A model generated the notes under the pieces. It did no database searches. It saw only the letters and a program-made list of their open reading frames with translations, and was not told the origin of the DNA. A DNA stretch of 64,000 bases, taken from NCBI RefSeq assembly GCF_016591715.1, contig NZ_AP024109.1, positions 930,001 through 994,000 of the forward strand, written 5' to 3'. The DNA comes from Mesorhizobium sp. J8. GTDB taxonomy: Bacteria; Pseudomonadota; Alphaproteobacteria; Rhizobiales; Rhizobiaceae. Shown here one piece after another: positions 43,878-53,137 of this stretch (positions within the stretch are counted from its first letter, which is position 1; the number at the start of each line of letters is the position of its first letter). Made by a program: the position numbers and the translations under genes.

Positions 43878-44564
43878 ATGATGATGGGATCGGGGGAGGA
43901 CTATTTGCCGTCGGGCCACACCTTCGTCATTGCCGACGACCATCCGCTTTTTCGCGGCGCGCTGAAGGAGGCGCTTGCCGGCATCGGCGACGTTGCCGCC
44001 ATCCATGAGGCGGGAGATTTCGAAAGCGCCAAGGCGCTGGTGCTGGCCAATGAGGACATCGACATGGTGCTGCTCGACCTGTCGATGCCGGGCGCCAGCG
44101 GCCTCTCCGGCCTGATTGCGCTGCGCGGCATCCATCCGGCGGTGCCGCTGGTGGTGGTGTCGGCGCATGACGATCCGGTCACCATCCGCCGCGCGCTTGA
44201 TCTAGGCGCTTCCGGCTTCATCTCCAAATCGGCCAGCATGGAGGAGATCCGCGCCGCCGTGCAGGCGGTGCTTGCCGGTGATATCGCGGCGCCCGCCGGC
44301 ATCGAGCTCGGCATCGAGCGCGACCCGGAGATCTCCGACCTGATCAAGCGCCTGCAGGCGCTGACGCCGCAGCAGACGCGGGTGCTCGGCATGCTGGCGG
44401 AGGGCCTGCTCAACAAACAGATCGCCTATGAGCTCGGCGTGTCCGAAGCGACCATCAAGGCGCATGTCTCGGCCATCTTGCAGAAGCTCGGCGTCGACAG
44501 CCGCACCCAGGCGGTCATCCAGCTGTCGAAGATCGGCGGCGACCCGCTGCAACCGGTCGGCTGA
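43878..44564 (+). CDS. NarL/LuxR-type response regulator
   Basis: 228-residue two-component regulator. The receiver domain begins TFVIADDHPLF and has the phosphoacceptor Asp67 in VLLDLSMPGASG. The C-terminal LuxR helix-turn-helix contains LTPQQTRVLGMLAEGLLNKQ and YELGVSEATIKAHVSAIL. It is the likely partner of the hybrid kinase, whose gene ends one base away on the opposite strand. Start ATG 43878 (or 43881/43884) is preferred over 43815. Targets unknown. Confidence 0.88.
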   Translation: MMMGSGEDYLPSGHTFVIADDHPLFRGALKEALAGIGDVAAIHEAGDFESAKALVLANEDIDMVLLDLSMPGASGLSGLIALRGIHPAVPLVVVSAHDDPVTIRRALDLGASGFISKSASMEEIRAAVQAVLAGDIAAPAGIELGIERDPEISDLIKRLQALTPQQTRVLGMLAEGLLNKQIAYELGVSEATIKAHVSAILQKLGVDSRTQAVIQLSKIGGDPLQPVG

Positions 44565-47500
44565 TCACTCGGCTGCTGGCGCCAGCGGCCTAACGCGCGC
44601 CATCATCGAGCGCAGCACGGCCGGCTTCAGCGGCTTGTTGATCACCGGAATGTCGAGCCGGCCGGCGGCCGCGCGCACCTCGCTGGAGCGGTCGGCGGTG
44701 ACGAGCACGCAAGGCAGATCCTGGCCGTAGGCGGCGCGCAGCGTGGCGATCGCGTCGAGCCCGGTGCCGCGGTCGAGATGATAGTCGGCCAGCACGAGGT
44801 CGGGCTTGGGCGCGCCGGGCCTCAGGAGCTCGCTCGATCCCGAAGCCGTCTCGACATGGCAGCCCCACCCTTCGAGCAGCAGCCGCATGCCGTCGAGGAT
44901 GCGCGCGTCATTGTCGATGCAAAGCACATTGAGCCCGGCAAGCGTCGAGGCGGAGCGGGCCGGCGCCTTGCCGGCTTCGCGCGGCGGCGCCGCGACCTCC
45001 GCGACCGGGAGGATGACGGAAAAGCGCGTGCCCTTGCCGGGGTTGGAGTAGATGCGGATTTCGAGCCGCAACACCCGCGCGATGCGGTCGACGATGGAGA
45101 GGCCGAGGCCAAGGCCCTCGGCTTCTCGCACGCCTTCCTCGAGACGCGTGAACTCGTGGAAGACGGTGTTGAGCTTGTCACCGGCAATGCCGATGCCGGT
45201 GTCGATCACCTGGATCTCCGCCAGCTCGCCGCGCCGCCGCACGCCGACCAGGATGCGGCCCTCGCGCGTGTATTTGATTGCGTTCGACACCAGGTTCTGG
45301 ACCAGCCGGCGCAACAAATTGCGGTCGGTCATGACGCCAAGCGAGGACGGGATGATTTTCAGATCAAGCTTCTTTTCGGCGGCGAGCGGTCGGAAATCGT
45401 TGCCGATCTGGCCGAGCAGCCCGCCGAGGCTGAAAGCGGTGTTTTCGGGCTTCATGGCGCCGGCGTCGAGCCGCGAGATATCGAGCACGGCACCGAGGAT
45501 GGTCTCGACCGATTCCAGCGAGGACTCGATGTTCATCGCGGCCTTGCCGGCTGGTCCCTTGCCTGCCTTCTCGATCAGCGACGAGCAATAAAGCCGGGCG
45601 GCGTTCAGCGGTTGCAGGATGTCGTGGCCGGCGGCGGCGAGGAAGCGCGTCTTGCCGAGATTGGCTTCCTCGGCCAGCATCTGCGCCTGCGCCAGCTCCT
45701 CGTTGACGCGGGTGAGCTCGATGGTGCGGGTCTTGACCCGCTGCTCCAGCGATTCATTGGCCCGCTTCAGCGCCAAATCCTGTTCGACGCGGCCGGAAAT
45801 GTCGGCATAGGTGGCGACGATGCCGCCGTCGGGCATCGGGTTGGAGCGCAGTTCCAGGATGCGGCCGCTGGTCTTCAGCTCCATCTGCCACGGGCCGGCG
45901 AAACTGGTCAGCCGGTTGAGCATCGTCACGCGCTGGTCGGCGGTGATGTCGCCGCGCTCGGCGAGATGATGAAGGATCCTGTCGAGCGAGACGCCGACCT
46001 GGCCCGTCTCGTCCGGCAGGTCGAACAGCAGCCGGTATTGCCGGTTCCAGCAGATCAGACGGAAATCGCGATCGAAGACGGTGATGCCCTGTTCCATCTG
46101 GTCGAGCGCGATCTGTAAGAGGTCGCGATTGTGCTGCAGTGCCTCGGTGGCGTCGTCGAGCAGCTTGAAGGCATCCTTGGAATCGCGGTCGTTGCGGCGG
46201 AAGAGCAGCGACAGGATCAGCCGCGCCGAGGACGAGCCGACGGCGCTCGCCAGCAGTTGCTCCGAGAAGCGGATGACATCCATGCTGGCCTGCTCGGTGC
46301 CGAGCAGGGAGATTTTCGCGTCCCTCTCGAAGGATTGGAACGAACGCTCGGTGCGCTCGACGCCAAGATAGCGCGAAATCGTATCCTTCAGGTCGTTGAC
46401 GGTGACGGCGGTGCGGAAGCGGCGCAGGCTGGGCATCGGGCCGGCCTCGCGCGGCACGAAGATCGCCGCCTGGATGCGCTCCAGCGGCACGGACGCGCGT
46501 GAGAGAGAGCCGAGCACGAAGAACAGCGCGTTGACCGAGAGGCTCCACAGCACGCCGTGATTCAGCGGCTCGCCGACGGTGCCGAACAGCGCCTGCGGCC
46601 TCAGCGCCTCGAAGCCGAACAGGCCATGGACGACGATGTCGGCAGAGGGGCCGACGAGCGAAGGGAGCAGCAGCGTATAGCCCCAGACGGCAATGCCGGC
46701 GACCATGCCCAGCGCGGCACCCCGACCATTGGCGCGGCGCCAGATCAGGCCGCCGATCAGCGCCGGCGCGAATTGCGCGATTGCGGCAAACGACATCAGG
46801 CCGATCGAGGACAGCCGCGCGCTGTTGGTGCTCTCGCGGTAATAGAGGAAGGCGATGAACAGCATGATGAAGATCGAGGCGCGGCGCACATTGAGGATCA
46901 GCGTCGACCAGTCCTCGTTCTCCGAGGAACTGGTCTTGAGCACGCGGCGCACGAACAGCGGGATGACGAGATCGTTGGAGATCATGATCGACAGCGCAAC
47001 GCTCTCGACGATCACCATGGCGGTCGCCGCCGACAGGCCGCCGACGAAGGCGGCCATCGCCAGCAGGTCATGCCCGCTGAGCAGCGGCAGAGACAAAACA
47101 TAGAGGTCGCTGCTGGTCTTGGGACCAACCAGCGACAGACCGGCAAAGGCGATCGGCAGCACGAAGAGGTTGATCGCCACGAGGTAGAGCGGGAACACCC
47201 AGGTCGCCGTGCGCAGCTCCGCCTCGCTGCGGTTCTCGACGATGGTGACGTAGAACTGGCGCGGCAGCATCAGCACGGCAAAGCCGCTCAAGGTCGTCAG
47301 GACCAGCCATGTGGCTAGAGAGGTATTATAGCCCATCGCCTTGCGCACCTGGCCGTTGCCAGAGAGCGCCGTCATCATGTCGCCGGGGCCGCCGAAGATG
47401 AGAAAAGTCACCATCAGGCCGATGGCGATGAATGCGGCGAGCTTGACCACGGTCTCGACCGCCACCGCCAGAACCAGTCCGTCCTGATGTTCCGTGGCGT

Positions 47501-48050
47501 CGGCATGGCGTGTGCCGAACAGCACCGCGAACAGCGCCAAAAGCATCGCCACCACCAGCGAAATATCGCTGACAAAAGGATCGAAGCTGGGCGGCGAGCC
47601 GGTATAATGCTCGACCATCAGGCTGACGGAGCCGGAGATCGCTTTGAGCTGCAGCGCGATATAAGGCACGGCGCCGACGGTTGCGATCAGCGTCGCGATC
47701 GCCGCGACGGTGAAGCTCTTGCCGTAGCGGGCGCCGAGGAAATCCGCGATCGAGGTGATCTTCTCGCTCTTTGCCAGCCGGATCATGCGGTTGAGCAGCG
47801 GGAAGCCGAACACGAAGACCAGCACCGGGCCGGTATAGATGCCGAGGAATTCGAGGCCACGCTCGGAGGACAGGCCGACCGAGCCGAAGAAGGTCCAGGA
47901 GGTGCAGTAGATGGCGAGGCTGAGCGCATAGATGAAGGGCCGCGCCCGTCCGAGCCCGGCTGCCACCGAGCGGCGGTCGCCTACGCTGGCGATGGCGAAA
48001 AGCAGCGTCACATAGGCGATCGCGATGATGACGACGAACCAGCCCTGCAC
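44565..48050 (-). CDS. Hybrid sensor kinase with SSF symporter domain (CbrA/NahK-like)
   Basis: 1161-residue fused protein. Residues 1 to about 500 form a sodium/solute symporter (SSF) domain with about twelve hydrophobic segments and the SSF-type GPVLVFVFGFPLLNRM. A PAS-7 domain follows (about 620-740, with ITVFDRDFRLICWNRQYRLL). The HisKA domain has His809 in AAGHDILQPL, then the ATPase with NLVSNAIKYTREG, DTGIGIAGD and GLGLGLSIV. The C-terminal receiver carries Asp1089 in VLADYHLDRG. It starts at GTG 48050. It may sense or transport a solute and signal to the regulator encoded opposite. Confidence 0.93.
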   Translation of the reverse strand: MQGWFVVIIAIAYVTLLFAIASVGDRRSVAAGLGRARPFIYALSLAIYCTSWTFFGSVGLSSERGLEFLGIYTGPVLVFVFGFPLLNRMIRLAKSEKITSIADFLGARYGKSFTVAAIATLIATVGAVPYIALQLKAISGSVSLMVEHYTGSPPSFDPFVSDISLVVAMLLALFAVLFGTRHADATEHQDGLVLAVAVETVVKLAAFIAIGLMVTFLIFGGPGDMMTALSGNGQVRKAMGYNTSLATWLVLTTLSGFAVLMLPRQFYVTIVENRSEAELRTATWVFPLYLVAINLFVLPIAFAGLSLVGPKTSSDLYVLSLPLLSGHDLLAMAAFVGGLSAATAMVIVESVALSIMISNDLVIPLFVRRVLKTSSSENEDWSTLILNVRRASIFIMLFIAFLYYRESTNSARLSSIGLMSFAAIAQFAPALIGGLIWRRANGRGAALGMVAGIAVWGYTLLLPSLVGPSADIVVHGLFGFEALRPQALFGTVGEPLNHGVLWSLSVNALFFVLGSLSRASVPLERIQAAIFVPREAGPMPSLRRFRTAVTVNDLKDTISRYLGVERTERSFQSFERDAKISLLGTEQASMDVIRFSEQLLASAVGSSSARLILSLLFRRNDRDSKDAFKLLDDATEALQHNRDLLQIALDQMEQGITVFDRDFRLICWNRQYRLLFDLPDETGQVGVSLDRILHHLAERGDITADQRVTMLNRLTSFAGPWQMELKTSGRILELRSNPMPDGGIVATYADISGRVEQDLALKRANESLEQRVKTRTIELTRVNEELAQAQMLAEEANLGKTRFLAAAGHDILQPLNAARLYCSSLIEKAGKGPAGKAAMNIESSLESVETILGAVLDISRLDAGAMKPENTAFSLGGLLGQIGNDFRPLAAEKKLDLKIIPSSLGVMTDRNLLRRLVQNLVSNAIKYTREGRILVGVRRRGELAEIQVIDTGIGIAGDKLNTVFHEFTRLEEGVREAEGLGLGLSIVDRIARVLRLEIRIYSNPGKGTRFSVILPVAEVAAPPREAGKAPARSASTLAGLNVLCIDNDARILDGMRLLLEGWGCHVETASGSSELLRPGAPKPDLVLADYHLDRGTGLDAIATLRAAYGQDLPCVLVTADRSSEVRAAAGRLDIPVINKPLKPAVLRSMMARVRPLAPAAE

Positions 48051-48069
48051 GGTCCGCTCTTCCTCCCTG

Positions 48070-48118
48070 GAGCATGATGCCGAAAAGTGTGAACCGGTTT
48101 TCGGGCGACATCATGCTC
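48070..48118. repeat. Palindromic repeat (family B) upstream of the hybrid kinase
   Basis: GAGCATGAT ... ATCATGCTC enclose CCGAAAAGTGTGAACCGGTTTTCGG. The core resembles family A but the outer arms differ. It lies immediately upstream of the kinase start. Confidence 0.7.
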
Positions 48119-48353
48119 TATTTTGTTCTAGAGCCGGTCTCCGACCCAGCTCAGCCAGACGCAATCACAGCTTGGGGCCTAAGTCCATCGCGGCTTTCGG
48201 CGCATATGTGCTTGATGAGTTTATGAAAACACAAACCGGTGCTTTCGCCGTTTTTCCGGTTTTGCAACTGGGGGTTTTTGTTATGGTGGACGCGGGCCGG
48301 CGCCGAAGGACACTGGTGAGGCGGCAGTACGGTCGTCATGCAAGGAGGGTCGA

Positions 48354-48776
48354 ATGCTGAAAGAATTCCAGGAATTCATCTCCAAGGGCAATGTGATGGA
48401 CTTGGCCGTCGGCGTCATCATCGGCGCGGCCTTCGGCAAGATCGTCGATTCGCTCGTCAACGACATTATCATGCCGATCGTCGGCGCGATCTTCGGCGGG
48501 CTGGACTTCAACAATTACTTCTTCGGGCTGTCCTCGAACGTCCATTCGGCCACGCTGGCCGAGGCCAAGAAAGAAGGCGCCGTCTTCGCCTACGGCTCCT
48601 TCATCACCGTGGTGCTGAATTTCCTGATCCTGGCCTTCATCATCTTCCTGATGGTCAAGGCGGTGAACAATCTGCGCAAGCGGCTGGAACGAGAAAAGCC
48701 AGCCGCTCCCGCGGCCCCGCCGCCGGCCGACGTGCAGCTCCTGACGGAAATCCGCGACCTGCTCGCCAGGAGATGA
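48354..48776 (+). CDS. mscL: Large-conductance mechanosensitive channel
   Basis: 140-residue MscL, a pentameric channel that opens under membrane tension to release solutes during osmotic downshock. The N-terminal helix and TM1 ([20 protein letters not shown] and [17 protein letters not shown]) carry the pore-lining small residues. TM2 is [16 protein letters not shown], and the C-terminal basic helix ([12 protein letters not shown]) leads to a short amphipathic bundle. A strong terminator follows. Confidence 0.96.
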   Translation: MLKEFQEFISKGNVMDLAVGVIIGAAFGKIVDSLVNDIIMPIVGAIFGGLDFNNYFFGLSSNVHSATLAEAKKEGAVFAYGSFITVVLNFLILAFIIFLMVKAVNNLRKRLEREKPAAPAAPPPADVQLLTEIRDLLARR

Positions 48777-48798
48777 CGCAGAGGGGGTGCTCTGGACC

Positions 48799-48828
48799 AA
48801 AACCCCGGCCGCCCGCGGCCGGGGTTTT
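48799..48828 (+). terminator. Intrinsic terminator after mscL
   Basis: AACCCCGGCCG/CGGCCGGGGTT is an 11-base perfect stem with a CCCG-type loop, with four T at its 3' side. It ends 51 bases before the aminotransferase start. Confidence 0.9.
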
Positions 48829-48879
48829 CCGTTCGGCGATCTGGTAAGAGCGCTGACCTGACGAATCCGGATTTTGCCC

Positions 48880-50046
48880 ATGACCCTTATCGAGACATTG
48901 CGCACGGAAGCCCGCGCCGCACCCGAAAGCGGCATCGTCGCCGTCATCAATCATGGGCGTCTGCGCGAAGGCCTGATTCCGCTCTGGGCCGGCGAGGGCG
49001 ACCTGCCGACGCCTTCCTTCATCAGCGATGCCGCCGCCAAGGGGCTAGCCGACGGCGAGACGTTCTACACCTGGCAGAAGGGCATCCCCGCGCTCAGGCA
49101 GGCGCTCGCCCGCTACTACGCCAGGCATTTCGGCAAGACCTTCGCCGAGGAGGAGTTCATCGTCACCGGATCCGGCATGCATGCCATCCAGCTGGCCATC
49201 GACGCGATCGCCGGCAGCGGCGACGAGGTGATCTACCTCTCGCCTGCCTGGCCGAATTTCGCCGCGGCCGCCGGTGTGGCCGGCGCCGTGCCGGTGCCGG
49301 TCACGCTCGACCAGTCCGGCAATGGCTGGTCCTGCGACGTCGATAAGATCGCCTCGGCGATCACGCCGCGCACGAAGCTGCTGTTCATCAACACGCCGTC
49401 CAATCCGACCGGCTGGACCGCCGACAAGGAGACGCTCCAGGCGATCCTCGATCTCGCCCGCCAGAAGGGCCTGTGGATCATCGCCGACGAGATCTATTCG
49501 CTGTTCCACTACGGCCATGGCCGCGCGCCGTCCTTCCTCGACGTCGCCACGCCCGAGGACCGCATCCTGTTCGTCAACAGCTTCTCCAAGAACTGGGCGA
49601 TGACCGGCTGGCGGGTCGGCTGGATCAAGACCCATCCCGCCTTGCAGCAGGTGTTCGAGAACCTGATCCAGTACTCGACCTCGGGCGTCGCGCAGTTCAT
49701 GCAGCGCGGCGCGGTCGCAGCCCTCGACGAGGGCGACGGCTTCATCGCCGAACAGGTGGAGCGCGCGCATGCCGCGCGCGACCTCGTCTGCGGCATTCTC
49801 GGCGAAACCGGCAAGGCGCGTTTCACCGTTCCGCAGGGCGCCTTCTACCTGTTCTTCAGGGTCGACGGCCTCACCGATGCTCGAAAAGCCGCCTTCGACA
49901 TCGTCGACAACGCCAATGTCGGCCTCGCGCCCGGCACTGCCTTCGGTCCCGGCGGCGAGGCCTTCCTCAGACTATGCTTCCACCGCCGCCTCGATCAGCT
50001 CGAGGACGCGGCGCATCGCCTGGCGAAATGGATGAAGGCCCTGTGA
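48880..50046 (+). CDS. PLP-dependent class I/II aminotransferase
   Basis: 388-residue fold-type I aminotransferase of the aspartate/aromatic branch. The PLP-contact asparagine is in NTPSNPTGWT, and IIADEIYSLF holds the aspartate for the pyridine ring. The Schiff-base lysine is in VNSFSKNWAMTGWRVGW. The C-terminal FLRLCFHRR contains the carboxylate-binding arginine. The substrate is not determined. ATG 48880 is preferred to TTG 48874. A rhizobial dispersed repeat follows the gene. Confidence 0.9.
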   Translation: MTLIETLRTEARAAPESGIVAVINHGRLREGLIPLWAGEGDLPTPSFISDAAAKGLADGETFYTWQKGIPALRQALARYYARHFGKTFAEEEFIVTGSGMHAIQLAIDAIAGSGDEVIYLSPAWPNFAAAAGVAGAVPVPVTLDQSGNGWSCDVDKIASAITPRTKLLFINTPSNPTGWTADKETLQAILDLARQKGLWIIADEIYSLFHYGHGRAPSFLDVATPEDRILFVNSFSKNWAMTGWRVGWIKTHPALQQVFENLIQYSTSGVAQFMQRGAVAALDEGDGFIAEQVERAHAARDLVCGILGETGKARFTVPQGAFYLFFRVDGLTDARKAAFDIVDNANVGLAPGTAFGPGGEAFLRLCFHRRLDQLEDAAHRLAKWMKAL

Positions 50047-50116
50047 GGTCGCAATCGGACGGGAAGTGTTTGTTTGCGAACTTTTTTTCTGCACCGCTTC
50101 GTTCTCAGGCAGACGT

Positions 50117-50304
50117 AACGGCATCGATTCTAGGGTCTGCGCGCGTCGCTTCGCTCCTTGCCCCGCCCTAGAATGACGACGGGGGGAACGGCCTTGGACA
50201 ATCTCCAACGTTTGCGAATATCGGCTGGCAAAATGGACGTCGTCATCCTAGGGCGAAGCAGTCGCGAAGCGACGTCGCGGAGACCCTAGGATCCATGCCG
50301 TGAC
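50117..50304. repeat. Large imperfect inverted repeat (about 67-bp arms)
   Basis: The left arm (about 50117-50183) and right arm (about 50238-50304) are reverse complements with scattered mismatches. Shared units include CGGCAT..ATTCTAGGGTCT, GTCGCTTCG and CCCTAG(A/G)ATGACGACG. About 55 bases separate them. It occupies most of the 325-base gap between the aminotransferase and convergent hemA (50047-50371), which holds no gene. It looks like a transposon-like or REP-type element with no coding capacity. Confidence 0.75.
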
Positions 50305-50371
50305 TTAGGAGCGGCGCAGCGTTGGAGAACAGCAATAAGCGGAGCGCGGCCAGCGCCCCGACAGTTGCAAG

Positions 50372-51649
50372 TCACCCGCCTGACTTCGGCACCAGCAGCG
50401 GAATGATGCGGTCGGTCTTGGCGACGGCGGGGCGGCCGGAGCTGGCATAGGGAATGCCCAGCGCATCCCAGGTCTCGACCAGCGCGTCCTGCAGTTCGGC
50501 GATCAGCGCGTCCGAATGGAACGGTGTGGGCGTGATGCGCAGCCGCTCGGTGCCGCGCGGAACCGTCGGATAGTTGATCGGCTGGATGTAGATGCCGTGC
50601 ACGCCAAGCAGCCGGTCGCTCGCCATCTTGCAAAGCTCGGGATCGCCGACCAGCACCGGCACGATGTGGGTGGCCGATTCCATCACCGGCAGCCCGGCCG
50701 CGGCAAGCACCTCTTTGGTGCGCGCCGCCTGGCGCTGCTGCGCGTCGCGCTCGGCCTGCGAGCGCTTGAGATGGCGGATCGAGGCGGTGGTGGCGGCGGC
50801 GATTGCCGGCGGCAGCGCGGTGGTGAAGATGAAGCCCGGCGCATAGGAGCGCACCGCGTCGATGACGGCGCTGGTGCCGGTGATGTAGCCGCCCAGCGTG
50901 CCGAAGGCCTTGGCCAGCGTGCCCTGGATGATGTCGATGCGGTCGGCCAGGCCTTCGCGCTCGGTGATGCCGCCGCCGCGCGGCCCGTACATGCCCACCG
51001 CATGGACCTCGTCGATATAGGTCATGGCATTGTAGCGTTCGGCCAGCTCGACGATCTGCTTGATAGGCGCGATGTCGCCATCCATCGAATAGACGCTTTC
51101 GAAGACGATCAGCTTGGCGCGCTCACGGCCGGCCGCCTGCAGCAGGCTTTCCAGATGCGCGACGTCGTTGTGGCGGAAGATCTTCTTTTCCGCGCCCGAG
51201 CGGCGCACGCCTTCGATCATCGAGGCATGGTTGAGCTCGTCCGAGATGATGAGGCAGTTGGGCAAAAGCCGGGCAATGGTCGAGATCGAGGCTTCGTTGG
51301 AAACGAAGCCGGAGGTGAAGACGAGGGCGGCTTCCTTGTCATGCAGGTCGGCGAGCTCCTGCTCGAGCTCGACCAGCGGATTGGAGGTGCCGGAAATGTT
51401 GCGGGTGCCGCCGGCGCCCGAGCCCATCTTGCCGGCCGCTGTCTGGAAGGCGGCGATCACATCCTCGTTCTGGCCCATGCCGAGATAGTCGTTGGAACAC
51501 CAGACGGTGATTTCCTGGGCGCGGCCGTTGGAACGCCAGATGGCGCGCGGGAACTTGCCCACCATGCGCTCGAGATCGGCGAAGACACGGTAGCGACGCT
51601 CGGCGTGGAGCTGGTCGATCGCATCCTCGAAGAACCGCTGGTAATTCAT
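50372..51649 (-). CDS. hemA: 5-aminolevulinate synthase
   Basis: 425-residue PLP enzyme condensing glycine and succinyl-CoA to 5-aminolevulinate, the Shemin route of alphaproteobacteria. Motifs are [53 protein letters not shown] and the PLP lysine in [19 protein letters not shown] 51649 ([15 protein letters not shown]) follows GGAAG; the opening to 51712 is rejected because it lacks family resemblance. A good -35/-10 pair and a perfect inverted repeat lie about 190-240 bases upstream. The 3' end faces the repeat described above. Confidence 0.96.
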   Translation of the reverse strand: MNYQRFFEDAIDQLHAERRYRVFADLERMVGKFPRAIWRSNGRAQEITVWCSNDYLGMGQNEDVIAAFQTAAGKMGSGAGGTRNISGTSNPLVELEQELADLHDKEAALVFTSGFVSNEASISTIARLLPNCLIISDELNHASMIEGVRRSGAEKKIFRHNDVAHLESLLQAAGRERAKLIVFESVYSMDGDIAPIKQIVELAERYNAMTYIDEVHAVGMYGPRGGGITEREGLADRIDIIQGTLAKAFGTLGGYITGTSAVIDAVRSYAPGFIFTTALPPAIAAATTASIRHLKRSQAERDAQQRQAARTKEVLAAAGLPVMESATHIVPVLVGDPELCKMASDRLLGVHGIYIQPINYPTVPRGTERLRITPTPFHSDALIAELQDALVETWDALGIPYASSGRPAVAKTDRIIPLLVPKSGG

Positions 51650-51837
51650 GTCGACTTCCCAATTTCGCGGCGGATCATAGTCACTGCCCCATGCCGCGTC
51701 CACCGCGTCCAACCGGTCAAAATGCCACGCCCTTGCCCGGTTCCTAACGACGCCGGATCGTGGCCTATTCCCGGCTGTTTGAAGCAGTTTTGTTTCAGTA
51801 CGATGCCTCGGACGGGAGGAACTGTTACGGACTTAAC

Positions 51838-51867
51838 ATTATAGGGAGGCCAATGCATATCGCCCAA
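51838..51867 (-). promoter_or_regulatory. Likely hemA promoter
   Basis: On the minus strand TTGGGC (51867-51862) and TATAAT (51843-51838) are separated by 18 bases. The -10 is a perfect consensus match. Its -35 overlaps one arm of an inverted repeat. The 327-base gap 51650-51976 also serves the divergent galE and shows no gene. Confidence 0.5.
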
Positions 51868-51887
51868 AAGTGCACAGCGTTTGGGCG
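51861..51887. promoter_or_regulatory. Inverted repeat overlapping the hemA -35 region
   Basis: CGCCCAAA (51861-51868) and TTTGGGCG (51880-51887) are perfect arms with an 11-base spacer. Placement over the candidate -35 suggests an operator. It does not match the iron-responsive ICE or Fnr/FixK consensus that I can recall. Confidence 0.4.
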
Positions 51888-51976
51888 AACGACATTCGCA
51901 CTAACGGGCTTGCGGCGGGGTTTCCAGCACGGTGGCTGTTGAGACGGTTTCCGATAAATCTTGATCGGCGAGGTAG

Positions 51977-52975
51977 ATGATGACGGTTTTGGTGACGGGC
52001 GGTGCCGGCTATATCGGCAGCCACATGGTCTGGGAGCTGCTCGACGCCGGCGAGAGCGTCGTGGTGCTCGACCGGCTTTCCACCGGCTTCGAATGGGCGG
52101 TGGCGCCCGAGGCGAAGCTCGTCGTCGGCGATGTCGCCGACCGCGACCTGGTCGGCCGGATCATCCGCGACAACAAGGTCGATGCCATCATCCACTTCGC
52201 CGGCTCGATCGTGGTGCCGGAATCGGTCGCCGACCCGCTCGGCTATTACGAGAACAACACCTGCAAGACCCGCACGCTGATCGAAACCGCCGTGCGCGAG
52301 GGCGTGCCGCATTTCATCTTCTCCTCCACCGCCGCCGTCTATGGCGGCGCGGGGCTGGAACCGGTGCGCGAGGATGCCCGCCTTGCGCCGGAATCGCCTT
52401 ACGGCCTCTCCAAGCTGATGAGTGAATGGATGCTGCGCGACGCGGGCTTGGCGCATGACATCCGCTACACGGCGCTGCGTTATTTCAACGTCGCCGGCGC
52501 CGACCCCAAGGGCCGCACCGGACAGTCGACGCCCGGCGCCACGCATCTGATCAAGGTCGCCTGCGAGACCGCGCTCGGCAAGCGCCCCTTCATGCAGGTC
52601 TTCGGCACCGACTATCCGACGCCGGACGGCACCTGCATGCGCGATTATATCCATGTCAGCGATCTCGCCGCCGCGCACCGGCTGGCGCTGCAGCGGCTGC
52701 GCGCCGGGGGGAAGAGCCTTGTCGCCAATTGCGGCTACAGCCATGGCTACTCCGTGCTCGAGGTGATCGACAGTGTGCGCCGCGCCTTCGGCCATGATTT
52801 CGATGTGCGCATGGGGGATCGTCGGCCGGGCGACGCCGCCGCCGTGGTCGCCAATTCCGAGCTTGCCCGCAAGGAACTCGGTTGGACGCCGCAGCGCGAC
52901 GATCTCGATCTGATCGTCAACGATGCGCTGGCCTGGGAGCGCATTCTGACGACCAAGAACTCCGTTCGAAACTGA
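51977..52975 (+). CDS. galE: UDP-glucose 4-epimerase
   Basis: 332-residue short-chain epimerase interconverting UDP-glucose and UDP-galactose, supplying sugars for surface polysaccharides. The NAD-binding GGAGYIGSHMVWELL is at the N-terminus, FSSTAAVYG holds the catalytic Ser/Thr, and SPYGLSKLMSE gives the YxxxK catalytic pair. Either ATG 51977 or 51980 starts the gene. It is divergent from hemA. A palindromic repeat follows the stop. Confidence 0.93.
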   Translation: MMTVLVTGGAGYIGSHMVWELLDAGESVVVLDRLSTGFEWAVAPEAKLVVGDVADRDLVGRIIRDNKVDAIIHFAGSIVVPESVADPLGYYENNTCKTRTLIETAVREGVPHFIFSSTAAVYGGAGLEPVREDARLAPESPYGLSKLMSEWMLRDAGLAHDIRYTALRYFNVAGADPKGRTGQSTPGATHLIKVACETALGKRPFMQVFGTDYPTPDGTCMRDYIHVSDLAAAHRLALQRLRAGGKSLVANCGYSHGYSVLEVIDSVRRAFGHDFDVRMGDRRPGDAAAVVANSELARKELGWTPQRDDLDLIVNDALAWERILTTKNSVRN

Positions 52976-53019
52976 GCAATTCCAGGAAAAGTGCGTCGCG
53001 GTTTTCCGTCCCGAATTGC
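52976..53019. repeat. Short palindromic repeat, family A (copy 4)
   Basis: GCAATTCCAGGAAAA ... TTTTCCGTCCCGAATTGC, directly after the galE stop codon. It is closely related to copies at 24475 and 39239. Confidence 0.8.
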
Positions 53020-53137
53020 GTCAAGACAAAAAGTCCACTCGTTGGGCCAAGGGCTCGTCCGGCGCACCGAGACGCGCTATGGGATCGTTGAGGGCGTCGT
53101 CCAAGCACGATGCCCTGTTCGATGCTGAGGGGATGGC

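Noticed and set aside
44778..46118. 446-residue antisense frame within the hybrid kinase gene
   Set aside because: The kinase frame has intact HisKA, ATPase and receiver motifs; the antisense frame is a GC-bias artefact.
51760..51942. 60-residue frame in the hemA/galE gap
   Set aside because: It lies over the likely hemA promoter and inverted repeat, and shows no ribosome-binding site or family.
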